Shown here one piece after another: positions 1 through 11,749 of a stretch of 64,000 nucleotides of DNA; the stretch's first letter is position 1, and the number at the start of each line of letters is the position of its first letter. Both the position numbers and the translations under genes were made by a program. Location: contig JAZHRO010000003.1 in NCBI GenBank assembly GCA_037157565.1, positions 70,992,501 through 71,056,500 of the forward strand, written 5' to 3'. This DNA comes from Thalassia testudinum (lineage: Eukaryota; Streptophyta; Magnoliopsida; Alismatales; Hydrocharitaceae). The notes under the pieces were generated by a model, which had not been told where the DNA came from, did no database searches, and worked only from the letters and a program-made list of their open reading frames with translations.

Positions 1-883
1 TTTTATAACATTTGTGGCTCAAAGAGGGAATAGGGTATTTGTAACTTGCCCTGAGGAACTTTCATAGGGGGAAGACTTTAAAGACATTTGTGAGATATAC
101 TGACTTATTTGTACCCCATTTTTCTCTTTTTTTTTTTTTTTTTGAAACACGTGTCAGTTTATCTCTTACAACATTATTTCGAGGAGCACACTTTTCTTTT
201 GGTGGGAGAGTTCCTTTTTGGTGGAAAGAGTCTTTCGTAAATGCAAGACTAATGCCTAGGGTAAAAAGTTTACCTGCGCGCATAGTTAAGGACTCCACCT
301 TCCCTAATGAGCACTAGGGTTGGATCTTATGTTCACCCGGTCTTTCTTGATATGTGTAGTGTGAAGCAGGATTACCTAGGCTCTCGAGTAGAAGTAAACC
401 AACTGATCCTGTACTGGTGTCTCAGGTACAAGAATACGTCCTTAGTTAGGAGAGATTCTGATCTATCTTGTCAATGCTCAAGTGAATTAAGTCGAGCCTG
501 AGTGAATCAAGCTTTTGTGGCTAGGAAAGTCTTCAAAACAGTGGTTGAATATCCATAAACACTTATTGTATTTTTGTTTCAGCCTTCAGATCATTACTAA
601 GCACCATTTTTCTTTTTTACATATTTATTGATAAATGGAAACTGCATGATACCATAAAATACCCAGATCCTAAGGATGCCTATCCACCCCTCCATGCCAA
701 ACGATGCTATGTCCTTATTTGCATGTAGGGAAGGGTAGAGGAAGGACGAAAGATCGGGTAACGAGAGCTGAGGTGCAGGGTATATAGCTAGGTGGTAGGG
801 TAGGTGGATGGTGGGTGGTGTGGTGAAGGGTGAAGTGAGCATGACAATGAAGTGAAAAGTGACGGTGGATAGTGAGTGTTGTT
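1..883 (-). other. E1 post-pol non-coding region
   Basis: No credible ORF is present; short open frames here have no recognisable motif. Position after integrase and the internal polypurine motif at 684-716 mark it as the region between pol and the 3' LTR. Positions 720-880 (plus strand) are rich in G and A, with runs of GGTGGG and GGTAGG. Confidence 0.6.
684..716 (-). promoter_or_regulatory. Internal polypurine (second PPT-like) motif of E1
   Basis: On the minus strand the motif reads AAGGACATAGC, a short spacer, then GGCATGGAGGGG. It matches the arrangement seen in E2, E3, E4 and E5 just after pol. The upstream hairpin is weak in this copy. Confidence 0.55.
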
Positions 884-885
884 GG

Positions 886-926
886 GGTGCCTCCCAACGA
901 GCACTGAATTTAACGTCCGCAGCTAG
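886..926 (-). other. Conserved post-pol motif (GGGAGGC box) of E1
   Basis: The minus strand contains GACGTTAAATTCAGTGCTC followed by GTTGGGAGGCACCCC. The same motif lies at 18948-18990 in E3 and 38618-38663 in E4, always just after the integrase end. Similar sequences are widespread in plant Ty3 elements as far as I recall; the function is unknown. Confidence 0.6.
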
Positions 927-959
927 ACTCAGAATGAGGCACAAAATTAGTTACCCTCT

Positions 960-2260
960 AGCAGGGCAACAGTTTCTCCAATGGGGGTAGGTTCATGAGT
1001 AAGATAGGGTTTCAAACGCTGCCCATTAACCATAAATTTATGCCCAGATTTGGGATCTTAAATTTCAACAGCCCCGTTCGGAAATGGTCTCGAGACCAAG
1101 AAAGGACCAGTCCATTTGGACTTCAGTTTCCCAGGAAAGAATTTGAGCCAGGCATTGCAGAGCCAAACTTGCCGAGATGGCTCAAATTCTTTCCGCCGAA
1201 TACGGCTGTCGTGAAATGCCTTAGTGTGCTGCTTGAAAGTTAAGGTAGAATCATAGGCTTCACGATAGAGCTCTTCCAGCTCCTAGAGTTGGAGTTTCCT
1301 TTCTCGACCACATAGGTTTGGGTCGAGGTTACATTGGCAAACTGCCCAATAAGCGTGGTGTTCCAACTCCACGGGTAAATGACAAGGCTTCCCGTAAACG
1401 ATTCTATAAGGAGACATACCAAGGGGAGCCTTGAAGGCAGTCTGATACGCCCAAAGTGCGTCAATCAGCTTGTCGGACCAATCCTTACGGTCAGGCCAAA
1501 CCGTTTTCTGGAGAATTTGCTTGATTTTCCTATTCAACACCTCTGCCTGGCCATTCGTCTGAGGATGATACGAGGATGCAATACGATGGTGAACTCCGTA
1601 TTTCCTCAGAAGTGCCCAAAAAGAAGCATGCGTAAAGTAGCTTCCTCCATTTGAGATAATAGCTCGAGGGATCCCAAAGCACGCAAAAATGTGGTCTTTG
1701 ACAAATTGAGTCGATATGACATGGTTAGCACGTCGCGTGTGAATAGCCTCGATCCATTTCGAAACATAATCAACAGCCACGAGGATAAATTAAAAGCCGT
1801 TGGAAGGAGGAAAGGGACCCATCAAATCAATTCCCCAAATGTCGAAGATTTTCGCAGCTAGGATGGGTTACAAGGGCATCATGTCATATTGTGACATTGA
1901 CCCTAACAACTAGCACCTAGTGCAATGTTTGGCATAATTGTGTGCATCCTGGTGAAGGGAGGGCCAAAAGAAACCGCACTGCAACACCTTGGCTGCAGTT
2001 TTCCTCCAAGAGAAATGGCCTCCACAGGCCTGATCGTGGCAAAAGGATAGCACACTAGGGAATTTGCTGTCAGGAATACAGCGACGGATGATTTGATCAG
2101 CACCTATTCGAAAGAGAAGTGGATTATCCCAGAAATAATACTTTGCTTCTGCCATGAGACGCTCGCGCTGGTTTTTATGCCGACCACATGGAAGGGATCT
2201 AGAAACAAGGTAATTAGCAATGTCAGCATACCAAGGTCCACTTGCCACATTAATTGCCAA
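960..2260 (-). pseudogene. E1 integrase, broken
   Basis: Integrase inserts the element cDNA into the host genome. The zinc-binding HHCC domain is readable at 1910-2260 ([10 protein letters not shown] ... HCTRC). The core follows at about 1283-1890: the first Asp is present in WGIDLMGPF near 1830, and the glutamate is present in QAEVLNRK. The second catalytic Asp is changed to Asn (IISNGG instead of IISDGG), a GAT to AAT change, so the enzyme would be inactive even if translated. The C-terminal GPF-type module (KSKWTGPFLV) can be read at about 1060-1130 after a frame change. Several stops lie between the zinc finger and the core. The zinc finger, core and RNase H share one frame. Confidence 0.88.
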
Positions 2261-2491
2261 TAGGTGCTATCAGGAAAAATCTCATTAATCGGCAGAGTAA
2301 GTCCAACATGGTCAGGGTCTAGTCTAGATGATGATCAGCCACAACATTCTGGGCTCCAGCCTTATCGCGGATCTCAATGTCAAATTCTTGGAGCAGAAGG
2401 ATCCAGCGATTAGTCTATGCTTGGCATCCTTGTGCATGAGATGGCGAATGGCCGTGTCATCAGTGAAAACAATAACATGTGAGCCTAGAAG

Positions 2492-2764
2492 CTAAGAGCG
2501 AAATTTCTCCAGCCTAAAGACGACTGCCAGTAGTTCTTTCTCAGTGGTAGTATAATTATGCTGGGCCTCATCTAACGTCTTACTGGCGTAGTACACCACG
2601 AAGGGGTGTCTATCGCATCTTTGTCCCAGGATGGCTCCGACTGCAAGGTCGGAAGCGTCACACATTAGTTCAAAGTCGAGGGACCAATCAGGTGGCTGGA
2701 GAACAAGGGCCTTGGTGACAGCATCACGCAGCTGCGTGAATGCTCGTATGCAATCGGGGCCCAT
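2492..2764 (-). pseudogene. E1 RNase H fragment
   Basis: RNase H removes the RNA strand after reverse transcription. The open piece shows [15 protein letters not shown] (first catalytic Asp), [14 protein letters not shown] and [10 protein letters not shown], which are hallmarks of the Ty3 RNase H. It ends in a stop after LEKFRS; the following LLGSHVIVFTD segment is readable at 2380-2490 but then loses frame. It is in a different frame from the RT piece upstream. Confidence 0.88.
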
Positions 2765-2796
2765 ATCATATGGTACGTCGGTCGATAGGAGATGAG

Positions 2797-3717
2797 TTAA
2801 AATCGAGAAATCTTGGAGAAATCTTTGATGAATCTCCTATAGAAGCCGACGTGTCCCAAGAAGGAGCGGATTTGTTTGATAGAGCCAGGCACAGGTAAAT
2901 CAGCAATAACATCAAGCTTAGCTCTGTCAACCTCAATACCCCTATCGGAGATGATATGCCTGAGAACAATTCCCTCGTGTACCATAAAATGACTTTTTTC
3001 CCAGGAAAGCACGAGGTTTACATCAATACATCCCCTAAGGATACGGGTCAGGTTGGCAAGACAGTCATCAAAAGATGGTCCAAAGACTGAGAAGTCATCC
3101 ATGAAGACCTCGAGAAAGTCAACCACCATGTCATGGAATATTGCCAGCATACATCTCTGGAAAGTTGCTGGTGCATTACAAAGTCCGAACAGCATCCTTA
3201 TAAATGCAAAGGTGCTGAAGGGGCAGGTAAAAGTGGTTTTCTCTTGGTCCCGAGGGTCAATTGCCACCTGGTTATATCCTGAGAATCCATCCAGGAAACA
3301 AAAAAATTTATTTCCCTCTAACTGCTGCAGGATTTGGTCATTGAAAGGTAGTGGAAAGTGATCTTTCTTAGTTGCAGCATTGTGTTTCCTATAATCTACA
3401 CAAACTCTCCAAGATGTAGGAGTGCGTGTAGGGATGGATTCGCCCCTGTCATTGACACGGATGGTGAGTCCTGCCTTTTTGGGCACAACGTGAATTGGAC
3501 TCACCCAAGAGCTATCGCCGATTGAGTAGATTATACCTTCTTCCAGCAACTTAATAATTTCCTTCTTAACGACCTGCTGCATGTTAGGGTTGAGACGTCG
3601 CTGCATCTCATGGGAAGGTCGAGCTTCATCCTCCGTATATATACGATGAGTGCAGTAGGAGGGGCTAATGCCAGTTAAGTCTGATAGAGACCATCCAATG
3701 GCTGCCTTATGTTCCAT
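2797..3717 (-). pseudogene. E1 reverse transcriptase
   Basis: This is the longest open piece of E1, about 306 codons. In order it shows [45 protein letters not shown] (motif A, Asp present), [14 protein letters not shown] and VFMDDFSVFG (catalytic Asp pair present), then the connection segment with [15 protein letters not shown]. All key RT residues seem intact, but the piece is out of frame with PR upstream and RNase H downstream. The first Met is internal to the family alignment, so the true polyprotein would have begun at gag. The motifs place it in the Athila-like Ty3 group. Confidence 0.93.
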
Positions 3718-4001
3718 AAGGACCTTCGTTAGTTTTCACTCTTGCTCCCTGGTCAGTTTTGAACTAATGATTTCGGGGAGCGTTTCATTTAGCCCGAGGA
3801 AAACATACTTAACTGTACTAGGCAACTCTTTCTACTCAGGAGTGGATGGTGAAAGGTCTGCCATTTATTGGGATGAGAGTGTCCCAGGCAGATCGAAAAA
3901 CAAGTCCGGAGGAAGAAGTTGGCCCTCAGATTGGCCAAGAAGAGGGGCTTCTTGGATAGATGGATCCAAAAAGGAATAGCCCCAGTGAGTAGTATGTGGG
4001 T

Positions 4002-4799
4002 TCAAGGTCTCAGTGTGGAGTTGCAATTCCGCCTGATTTGGCTGGAAAAAAAGGGCAATCCGATCTTCAAGAGTGTGGACCGGTGGTGAGTAGCCCGGAT
4101 ATGACTCAGACCACGAGTTATGAGAAGCGGAGAAACCTCGTCAGAAGTCTGGTCAGGAGAAGGTACGGGAATAGGGAGGGATGGGGGAACGTCACAATAC
4201 GTGTTGGTCAGGCAATTATCAGTGTTTACAGGTAATCCGCAGCAGTCAGAATAGGTCCCAATTAGTCCGATACACGTGCTGACGGCCATGTCCTCATCAG
4301 ACGTGTCATCCTCGATGCAATCGCAATCAAAGTTCTTGGCTGTCTTGAAGATGTTAAGCTTGAGCTTTTCAGATACAACGGCAATCTCACTACAGCCAGA
4401 CTTGCAGTCGATATGGGCGCGGACTGTGGCCAGGAAAGGTTGACCAAGGATGATCGGACAATCAGAAAGTGAGCTAGGAACTTCCATATCTAAAACAAGA
4501 AAGTCAATAGGGAAACAGAGACTATTGACCTTAACCACCATGTCTTCCAGCACACCCTTCGAAATTTTCACAGAATGATCTGCCAACTGTAACGTGACAA
4601 GGGTGGGTTTTAGATTTCCCAAGGAAAATTTTTTGAGCATGATGGTTGGTATAAGATTGATGGAAGATCTTAGATCAAGCAGGGCACGGTTAAAATTGCA
4701 GCCTTGGATGTTACAGGAAATAAGAAGTGTGCCCGGATCTTTCTGCTTCGATGGTAGATTTGACAGTATAGCACAACTTGCATGAGGCAAGAGAACCAC
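4002..4799 (-). pseudogene. E1 aspartic protease and linker to RT
   Basis: The retropepsin-type protease cleaves the polyprotein. The active-site loop, normally DLGAS, reads DLRSS here (within LLDLRSSINLIP), so the conserved Gly is lost. The flap-side pattern PIILGQPFLATVRAHID is clear. After the domain comes an acidic linker rich in D, E, S and P that normally leads to ELKPLP and the RT. It is in the same frame as gag, which fits an ancestral single gag-pol frame. Confidence 0.85.
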
Positions 4800-5780
4800 C
4801 GAATTCTTAATTTTCTTTGACTATCGCCTGGGTGTTGTGTAGTCTTTGAAAAATTGGGAGACAGTAGCAATGTGGTTGATAGCCTCGAGCTGGGGTACCT
4901 TGATTTCAAAATTCCTGAACAAATTATGCAGGTTATCAAAGGCCTACATATCCTTCTTCTTGCCTTTTGGCTCCCTCAGTAGAGCCTCAGGGAATGGGAC
5001 TGATTTTGCCTCCAATTTGGGTGTATCGTCTTCTCGCGAATGCGGTGTGCATCCTGAATGAGAGGGCGATGAAGAAGACCGGCTAGGATCAGGTCAAGGC
5101 GGATCGACGGCTTGCTTACCGCTCGTCGTAGTGATAGCATTGGATGATACGGGTCCAATGGGATCATAAGGCAGAGGAGGGTTCGCAATATGGACATAAG
5201 AGTGAGGTGCTGCAGCGGGATTAGCCTAAAATCCCAGTGGAATGCTCAGAGCTTGCAGAATTTGATGTACCTACCCCTGAGAAGGTCGTACCTGTGGTTG
5301 GGGACCATGAGGTACGAAATTTCGTGGGTTGGGAATAGGTTCGGCAGGAAGAGTGCCCTGAGATCGAGTCGCCATACATAGTTGACTGATCTCAGCATTC
5401 TGCTACGCCAATTGGTGCTGAAGAGAGGTCATGTTCTCTTCATGGCACTTTGACATTTTCGTCATCATTTGCATCAATTTCTCAAGAGGACTTGATGCGT
5501 GTTCTGTTTGAAGTACGTAATGACTCAATGGCGGATTTGCCATAGGATTAGGCTGGGCCCTTGGAATGATGGGTGCGGATGGTCGCATTGGTCCACCTGC
5601 AGGGTTTTGGCACTACGGGTTGTTGGACCATGCAAAGTTCGGATGATTTCGCCACCCTGGGTTATAAGTGGCAGAGAATGGTTTGTTCCCCAGGACGCAA
5701 GCATCTTCTATGCCAGAAGACGCGTCCGCATGTAAATATGCTTCCGAGCACACAGAGGCTTGGTCCTCCGAGTCGAAATA
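4800..5780 (-). pseudogene. E1 gag C-terminal part, degenerate
   Basis: Short pieces in several frames fill the gap between gag and protease. A Met-rich piece at 5403-5588 (QMMTKMSKCHEENM) in the gag frame looks like the coiled stretch found in the same place in the other elements. No clear zinc knuckle is visible. Frame changes and stops make the region unreadable as one protein. Confidence 0.6.
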
Positions 5781-6980
5781 CTAGCTCGCAGAAGCCAGAT
5801 CCACATGACTTATCAAATCGCTCAGCGCAACACTCAGTAAGGAAGGTCTTACGGGGTTTCTCGGGATAAGCCTGGTGTTGGAAGAATTGGATTTGTGACG
5901 AAGTGGTGAGGTGGGGGTGTTTGCCATAGAACGAATGGGGTTGGCTAGAAGCTCATCCAGCTTCTTGTGCACGACAGAGACTTCATCCAATTTCTGTGCG
6001 ATAAGGCTGAGATCTGTGGATGAATGGGAGGGTCCCGTGTCAACTTCGTGGACATTACAGGGCAGGTTGGTACGATTAAAGGCGATAATGGAAGCATTGT
6101 TCATCGAGTTTTCACTCATATTTTCAAATAATTCGAATGCTCCATTCTCGTCTTTATTCATGAAATTCCCTCTGCAGGAAGCGTCTGCAATCTGCTTCAA
6201 TGTCTCATTTAGCCCATAGTAGAAAATCTGGGCTATATCCCACTTAGGTAGACCGTGGTGCATACACTTCCTGAGGAGGTCATTATATCTCTCCCATGCC
6301 TCATGAAACTGCTCGCCATTTTGTTGCATAAAGGAAGTGATAGCACGTCGAAGCGCATTGGTTCGCCTGATTGGGAAGAACTTCTTGAGAAACGCTGTTC
6401 GCATCTCTTCCCAAGAGTGGATGGTTCTCCCAAGGGTGCGCAACCACTGCGATGCTTTATCCCGCAATGAAAACGAGAACATTTTCTTGAGTACTATAGG
6501 TAACCCGATATTTCTTGGTTTAACAGTTTTAGCCAATCGGGTTAAGTCTTCCAAGTGGAGAAAAGGATCTTCACTTGCTAGACCATGAAGGAGAAAATTT
6601 ATCAGACCAATTATGTTAGGTTTTAGTTCAAAGTCGTCCCCGCTCATGGGGACTCGAATTTGTCCTATGGTCTCTGTAGCAGCAGGATTCTGATAGGAGC
6701 TAAGAGACCTAGGCTCCTCCCGTTCAGGAGGGTTCTGCATTTCCTCCAATGTTTCCCTAATGGCCTCAATTTGTTCATTATACATTTCCATTTGGGCTTA
6801 GAGGCGGGTTAAGGGATCCAAGGCTCCACCACCTAGCAATTTTTGAGGGTGGTTTCCTCCCTCAGGATTTGGGGGTGGGTGTGTAGCCATGTTTGTGGAG
6901 GAGGAGGACGATTCGGCTTCTTTTCTAAATTTATCAGACAATTCACATAGTTCAGGGTTTTGTGACCTCCTCCCAAACAT
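5781..6980 (-). pseudogene. E1 gag capsid region
   Basis: Gag builds the virus-like particle. The start MFGRRS at 6980 matches the start of gag in E3 and E2 (MLGRRS, MLGRHS), which is why I chose it. After a Ser-rich stretch there is one in-frame stop at 6798-6800, then 336 open codons. These contain the retrotransposon gag domain with DPFLHLEDL, FSLRDKASQWL, LKKFFP, EAWERYNDLLRKCMHHGLPKW and the SENSMNNAS motif. Only one stop breaks the capsid part. Confidence 0.88.
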
Positions 6981-8349
6981 GCACTACCGTAGGAAGAATT
7001 GGGGGGATACAAAAGGAAAAGAGATGAGAGAAATGACGCCGCAAAGGTACACTTGATGACAAATCAATACAGTCAAATTCGTAACCTCTACAGCGTGCCC
7101 TTAGACCTAAGGATCTAAGTTACTTACTATCACGACCTACGGAACAGAATGCGAGCATCGCGGAACCACCGGGCCAAATTGAAGGGCCGTTTGCCCCAGT
7201 CTTAGACACCTGATAGCAACACGGGAACCCTCACCAGCACGTAGGCGCTGCACGCAGGTAGTTAGACCTCCAATCCTTAATAAGGGTCAAGTTGCTACCA
7301 GTTTTAGTTAGAGGCTTAGGATCAAGTGCTTCTGGAATGTGAAGGGCGTTATTTACGAGTAATGCCCAAGTGATTGATTTTACAAAGTGTGTAAAACAAG
7401 CAAGCAATGGTGAAATCTCCCCGAATTGAAGTTTTAAATGGTGAATGGTTTTTAGAATTCAGCATTAAGTAGTATGGATTTTAGGATTTCGCTGAATTAC
7501 CAATTCAACCAATCTCCAGGTTTTGAGAGAATACAAGTTTTCTTCTAAACCCAACAAACCCTTCTTCAATGTCAATTGGTTAATGCATGCTAAAATGCAA
7601 TGGGCTTCCATAGATGGGGATTTTTATGTGTGGATGCACGAATCAGTTTTAGATTAGTGTGAAAGGGAGCCAAAGTACTTCAATTCAAGTGCTCCCAATC
7701 ACCAAAATGATTTCCACACACAAGGCTCAACGATAAGATAAAGAAAATCAAATTGTTGGGGTTGAAGATTCAGGATCGAATCTTAGGCATGTGAAAGGTC
7801 GTGGTGGGGTTGGAATCAACTCAATTCTAAGTCTCCCCACCAAAACGGTGATCCCGAATTAGCAAATAAATGAGGCAAAGAGGGATGACAATCAATATTT
7901 TTATTTTTGCCGCGTAGAGTACTTCACACGGCGAAAAATTCAAGAATCAGGATTCTTGGATCTTCGCTATGCGAAGTTTGGCGGGAAATCCCGGGGTAGT
8001 GGGAGTGATCATAAACAATCAAACAAGTGACTTTTAATCCACTTGACGCAAGAGATCCCAAGAAGTGTTTTTAGTTAGTTTTGTTTTTTTAATTAAGGTG
8101 ACAAGTTAACCAAAGTTTCTAGGAAAGAAAGACGTACTTGTTCAGCAACGTGTGCGAAGCTCCAGTGCGGTGCCGGCGACTTCACGCTCTCGTTCCCGCC
8201 TTGGATCTACCCACATCTCCGACTTCATCTTCCTATCTTCTCCTTGCAACAGGTTCACCAGGACACCAACAAACAAAAACACCCATGAAGAGAAGGGTGT
8301 GAGAAGAGAAAAATTAAAGGAATGGAGTAAAAACTTACTTGAATGCAAA
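6981..8349 (-). other. E1 5' leader
   Basis: This 1.4-kb non-coding stretch lies between the PBS and gag, as expected for the RNA leader. No credible ORF is present. Leaders of E3 (0.94 kb) and E2 (1.1 kb) are of similar size. Confidence 0.65.
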
Positions 8350-8368
8350 CTTCCCCGCAACGACACCA
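8350..8368 (-). other. E1 primer-binding site, tRNA-Asp type, diverged
   Basis: The plus strand reads CTTCCCCGCAACGACACCA, which resembles the tRNA-Asp 3' end as seen intact at 25641-25660. One G is missing and two bases are changed. It lies 11 bp from the likely LTR end at 8380. Confidence 0.7.
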
Positions 8369-8379
8369 GAAAAGAGCTT

Positions 8380-10704
8380 TGGTCAGACGCAGATAGGTTG
8401 TGTTAATATAGTGATTTTATTGTTGAAATGAGTATAGTGGTTAAACTAAATCGAGCTTAACCATCTCTTTACAAAATTTTTTACCTGGCCTATTAAATTT
8501 TATCTTGGTCAATTTTAGCCCCAGGGTCGAACTCAAGGAAGTGGGATTAGAGGTGAAGAAGTTTCTACGCCTTTCCTACAATGAATCTCTTCTATTCGTT
8601 TATTATGTTTTTAGTGTTTTTCTATTTAAGATTCTTTTCTGATAACTTTTGTCCTTGAGGTACACCCTAAAAATCAAAACTGGTCTTGATATTCGCAAGA
8701 TTGAGTACCTGCAAGTCAAGGATTATCTTTTTTCTTTTATATATATTTTATTTTTTTAATTACAGAAAAGAGCAATAGAAACAAGATAAATATAGTATAT
8801 ATATCTGTATATATTATATATGTATATAGGAGTGGGGGTGGAGGTGGAAATGGCGTGTAGCATGGTGTCGAGTCGGTCATCATCTAGGAAGACGCAACCA
8901 ACAAGACGAAGTGCCGTGTGGAGTGTAAGGTGAATTGGTGGAAGATGAGTGCGAACACGCTTTCTGTATGCGTGTATCGAGGAATATCAGCAACTGGTGC
9001 AGATGCTCCCACGATACAACGTATGGCAGGTGATATGAAAAAATATATATGTATATGTATATATGTATATATATATGTATATATATAGGTATGTAAATGT
9101 GTGTATAGATAGATGGATGTATATGTATATATATATATTTATAACTAGATATATGTATGTATGTATATATCACTATCTATATATATAGACATATATATAT
9201 GTCTATAGTTATATATATGTGTATATGTATATATATATATTTATATATTAGTATAAGTATCTATGTATATTATATATATGTAGATATATATATATATGTA
9301 TTTATAGTTATAGATATATGTATATATGTATGTATATTTGTATATATATATATGTATAAATATATATATATATATATGTGTATAGATATATATGTATATA
9401 TACTTATACTTAGTTATATAGGTACTAATATAAGTATATATATATACATGTATGTAAATATATGTATATATATCAATATATATAGGTATATGTATATACA
9501 TATAAGTATATAATAGTGTATAAGTGAGAGTGTGTGTGTGCGAGAGTATGAGTGTGTGAGTGCATGTGTCTGCAAAGAGAGTGAGAGAGTGCTGTGAGAG
9601 AGAGAGAGAGAGTGCTTCTGCTGGAGTGAAGGAAGCACGGCGTTTAAGTTGTCTGAAGCAGCGGCCGATGTCTGATGGCCACGCGCACGCGTAGGTGCAT
9701 AAGCACGCGAAGACGTGTGCGCACACAGGAGGGAGTGGGCATCGGAGGAAGGACCGCAGCGTATCGCGCTGCGCGAAGAGGCAGGCGCTGAAGCGAGGGG
9801 GCGTACGCAAGCGAAGACGCGGGTGCTGGCGTAGCGGGCACGGGCGTGGGCATGCGCGGATGGGCTTGCACCCGTAGCGGCGCGAAGAGAGAGCGCCGGG
9901 TAACCGGATAACTGGGAAACTTACCGGTCACCACACTGTAGCCACAGTGTTCTGCTGAAATGTGTGAACAATGGCTACAGTGCGCGCTCGCCTCGCGCGA
10001 TCGGGTGCTGGCGGTTCTGTGAGTGCGGGCGCCATTGAGTGCGCTGGCGTGCACGCAGAAGGACTACACCGGCTGCTGGCGGGCATGGAGAGAGGCGAGG
10101 GCGGACTGCAGGCACGCGCGGAGTGACCTGTGCCGGCTGTTGGCGTGTGCAGAGACCTGCGCGCGGGTGAGAGGTGGCCTACACTTTGCTGTTGCTATGC
10201 TTGAGCTTCAAAGCTCGGCTCTGTGGCAATGGCGGAAATTGCTTGGAATGACAAAACAAAGCGGTGAACCACCACGCCCACCGGCTCTTTGATGAGATGG
10301 GCGGTGGTGGGACTCACAATGGTGGTTGTGCACCACTGTGAGCTGCTCCTACCCACACCGTGGCTCTTCAAGGAGAAGAGAGGCTACGTATGGAGGGGAG
10401 AGGGGAAGAGACGGCTTGGAGGAAGCTGCAGTGTTGGGTTTTTTGTGTTGGACCAGGCTCTCCTGCAAAGGAGCTAGCCATGCCTTTTTAAAGAAGAAAG
10501 TGGCATGCACAGCCATGCCATAGCTGTGCATGGCTCTACATGGCTGGCAGCGAGTGCTTGTTGGAGAGAGTGGCGCGAGCAAGGTCCAGCCATGCCATGC
10601 AGCCGCGGAGAAGAAAGTCAAATAAAAATAAAAATAATAATAAAGATGGTGAATTTGCGAGGTAGCACTTGAGGAAAATGTTAATTTCAAGGCCATTTTA
10701 TTCA
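8380..10704 (-). repeat. LTR-like block between the E1 PBS and an E2-side polypurine tract
   Basis: The plus strand begins TGGTCAGACG next to the E1 PBS and ends CATTTTATTCA next to a polypyrimidine run, which reads as a PPT on the minus strand. So the block is bounded by TG and CA and flanked by a PBS on one side and a PPT on the other, both for minus-strand elements. It holds an AT-rich part, a TA microsatellite, and a GC-rich part (9640-10700). It does not match the E2 5' LTR at 31848-33365 at either end. It may be one LTR shared by tandem elements, or two LTR pieces joined together. Confidence 0.55.
9035..9500. repeat. TA-rich microsatellite
   Basis: About 450 bp of imperfect TATATG and TATATA repeats inside the LTR-like block. 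Open frames across it (runs of I and Y) are artefacts of the repeat. A weaker TA tract starts near 8735. Confidence 0.95.
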
Positions 10705-10719
10705 CTCTCCTCCCCTCTC
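10705..10719 (-). promoter_or_regulatory. Terminal polypurine tract of E2
   Basis: The minus strand reads GAGAGGGGAGGAGAG followed at once by TGAATAAAATGG, the likely LTR start. PPTs prime plus-strand DNA synthesis. Unlike E3 and E5, this PPT has no visible flanking hairpins. Confidence 0.6.
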
Positions 10720-10849
10720 AAATAAATGCTTGCATGCGTGTATTTTCACAAATGCGATTATGGCTACCTAATATGCACTGGCAATGCTAGGAAATAGCAC
10801 AAGATGGAATAGTTGTTGGTGTACTTTTGCCGTGCAATCACCATCACCG

Positions 10850-11170
10850 TACCTCGAAGGGTGCCCGGCTTTCGATGCTTCAAGACAGCATCGCCCATAA
10901 TGACCCCAAGAACTTCTGGCAATTGACACTTCGAGATAGTATCGCCCATGGATTTCTTAAGCGAATTCAGGCCTGTGGCAATTGGCACTTTGAGATAGGG
11001 CTGCGCATGGTACCTGAACCGCACAATGCGTTTACATGCCTCAAGTAGGATGGATATCCTAAGAGACAAGCTCTGAGGAGGTAATATGTAATCATCGCAT
11101 CCTCAAGGTGAGTATATACTCCACCTATCCTACGGCGGGAACTCTTCCAATCAAATTGTGTTCTCAAGCC
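10850..11170 (-). repeat. Conserved post-pol cassette of E2 with three diverged repeat units
   Basis: Three units resembling CTTCGAGATAGTATCGCCCA occur near 10868, 10924 and 10983 (plus-strand reading). They are followed by sequence matching E3 around AGAGACAAGC..GAGGAG and GGCGGGAACTC. The same cassette is at 17851-18150 in E3 and at 39440-39790 in E4. No ORF of convincing quality is present. Confidence 0.7.
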
Positions 11171-11650
11171 TCTCCTAAGTCAAAACTAAGAGAACCAAAT
11201 CTCTTTTAAGAAAGGAATTAAGTTGATTACTTAATTACACTAGACCAAGTGTGTGAAATTTGGATGCTTGGGTTACAAGGACCCGTAAACCAAAAGGTAG
11301 AAGACTCTAGGTACTATCCCAACCTTTTAACTCAATCCCTAGCTTTCCTTCCTCAACCTCTTAAGGAATGGTCTGCAACTTAACTCCTACTTAAGTTTTT
11401 AAGTCCACAAAGGACCCTAAAGGTCTAAAACTAGCAGCTCACTTAGCTTCCAAAGTTCGACCCTAGAATCAACTTTGTCTAACCTAGAGTTCTGATTTGC
11501 TTAAGAATGCAGGACCTATCCAGTTAAGCTCAAAACTCTCTCTTTTTTTTTTAATTTTATTTTATTATTTATTTATTTTTTTTAAAAAAATGTAATATGC
11601 ATGGATGAATGCAAAATGTAGACATGCTATAGGCAAAATGCCTCAGGTCC
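11171..11650 (-). other. E2 post-pol non-coding stretch
   Basis: AT-rich sequence without an ORF, including a T-rich run at 11541-11590. It parallels the corresponding part of E3 (18150-18700) in position and in a few short matches around 11270. Confidence 0.5.
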
Positions 11651-11683
11651 TCTCCCCCACGCCCAGTCCAAACAATGTCCTCA
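11651..11683 (-). promoter_or_regulatory. Internal polypurine motif of E2
   Basis: On the minus strand AATG-AGGA-CATT forms a small hairpin, followed by GGGCGTGGGGGAGA. The position just after pol matches the motif of the other Ty3 elements here. Confidence 0.65.
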
Positions 11684-11749
11684 TTAGAAACAAAAATAGT
11701 GAAAGGATGATATTACCTGAGGCGGAGAATGGTAGGAGCTAAGGCTCCT

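Larger units (their letters stand above)
1..8379 (-). mobile_element. E1: Athila-like Ty3/gypsy internal region, 3' end outside window
   Basis: The minus strand shows gag, protease, RT, RNase H and integrase in the usual Ty3/gypsy order from high to low coordinates, then a post-pol non-coding region that runs off the window start. RT carries FMDDFSVFG and the PBS resembles the tRNA-Asp complement, both typical of the Athila-like group. Frames change between PR and RT and again before RNase H, and there are several stops, so the copy is dead. The 3' LTR is not visible. Confidence 0.9.

Noticed and set aside
9157..9810. Open frames across the TA microsatellite and GC-rich LTR part
   Set aside because: Composition-driven Ile and Tyr runs with no motif; they overlap on both strands.
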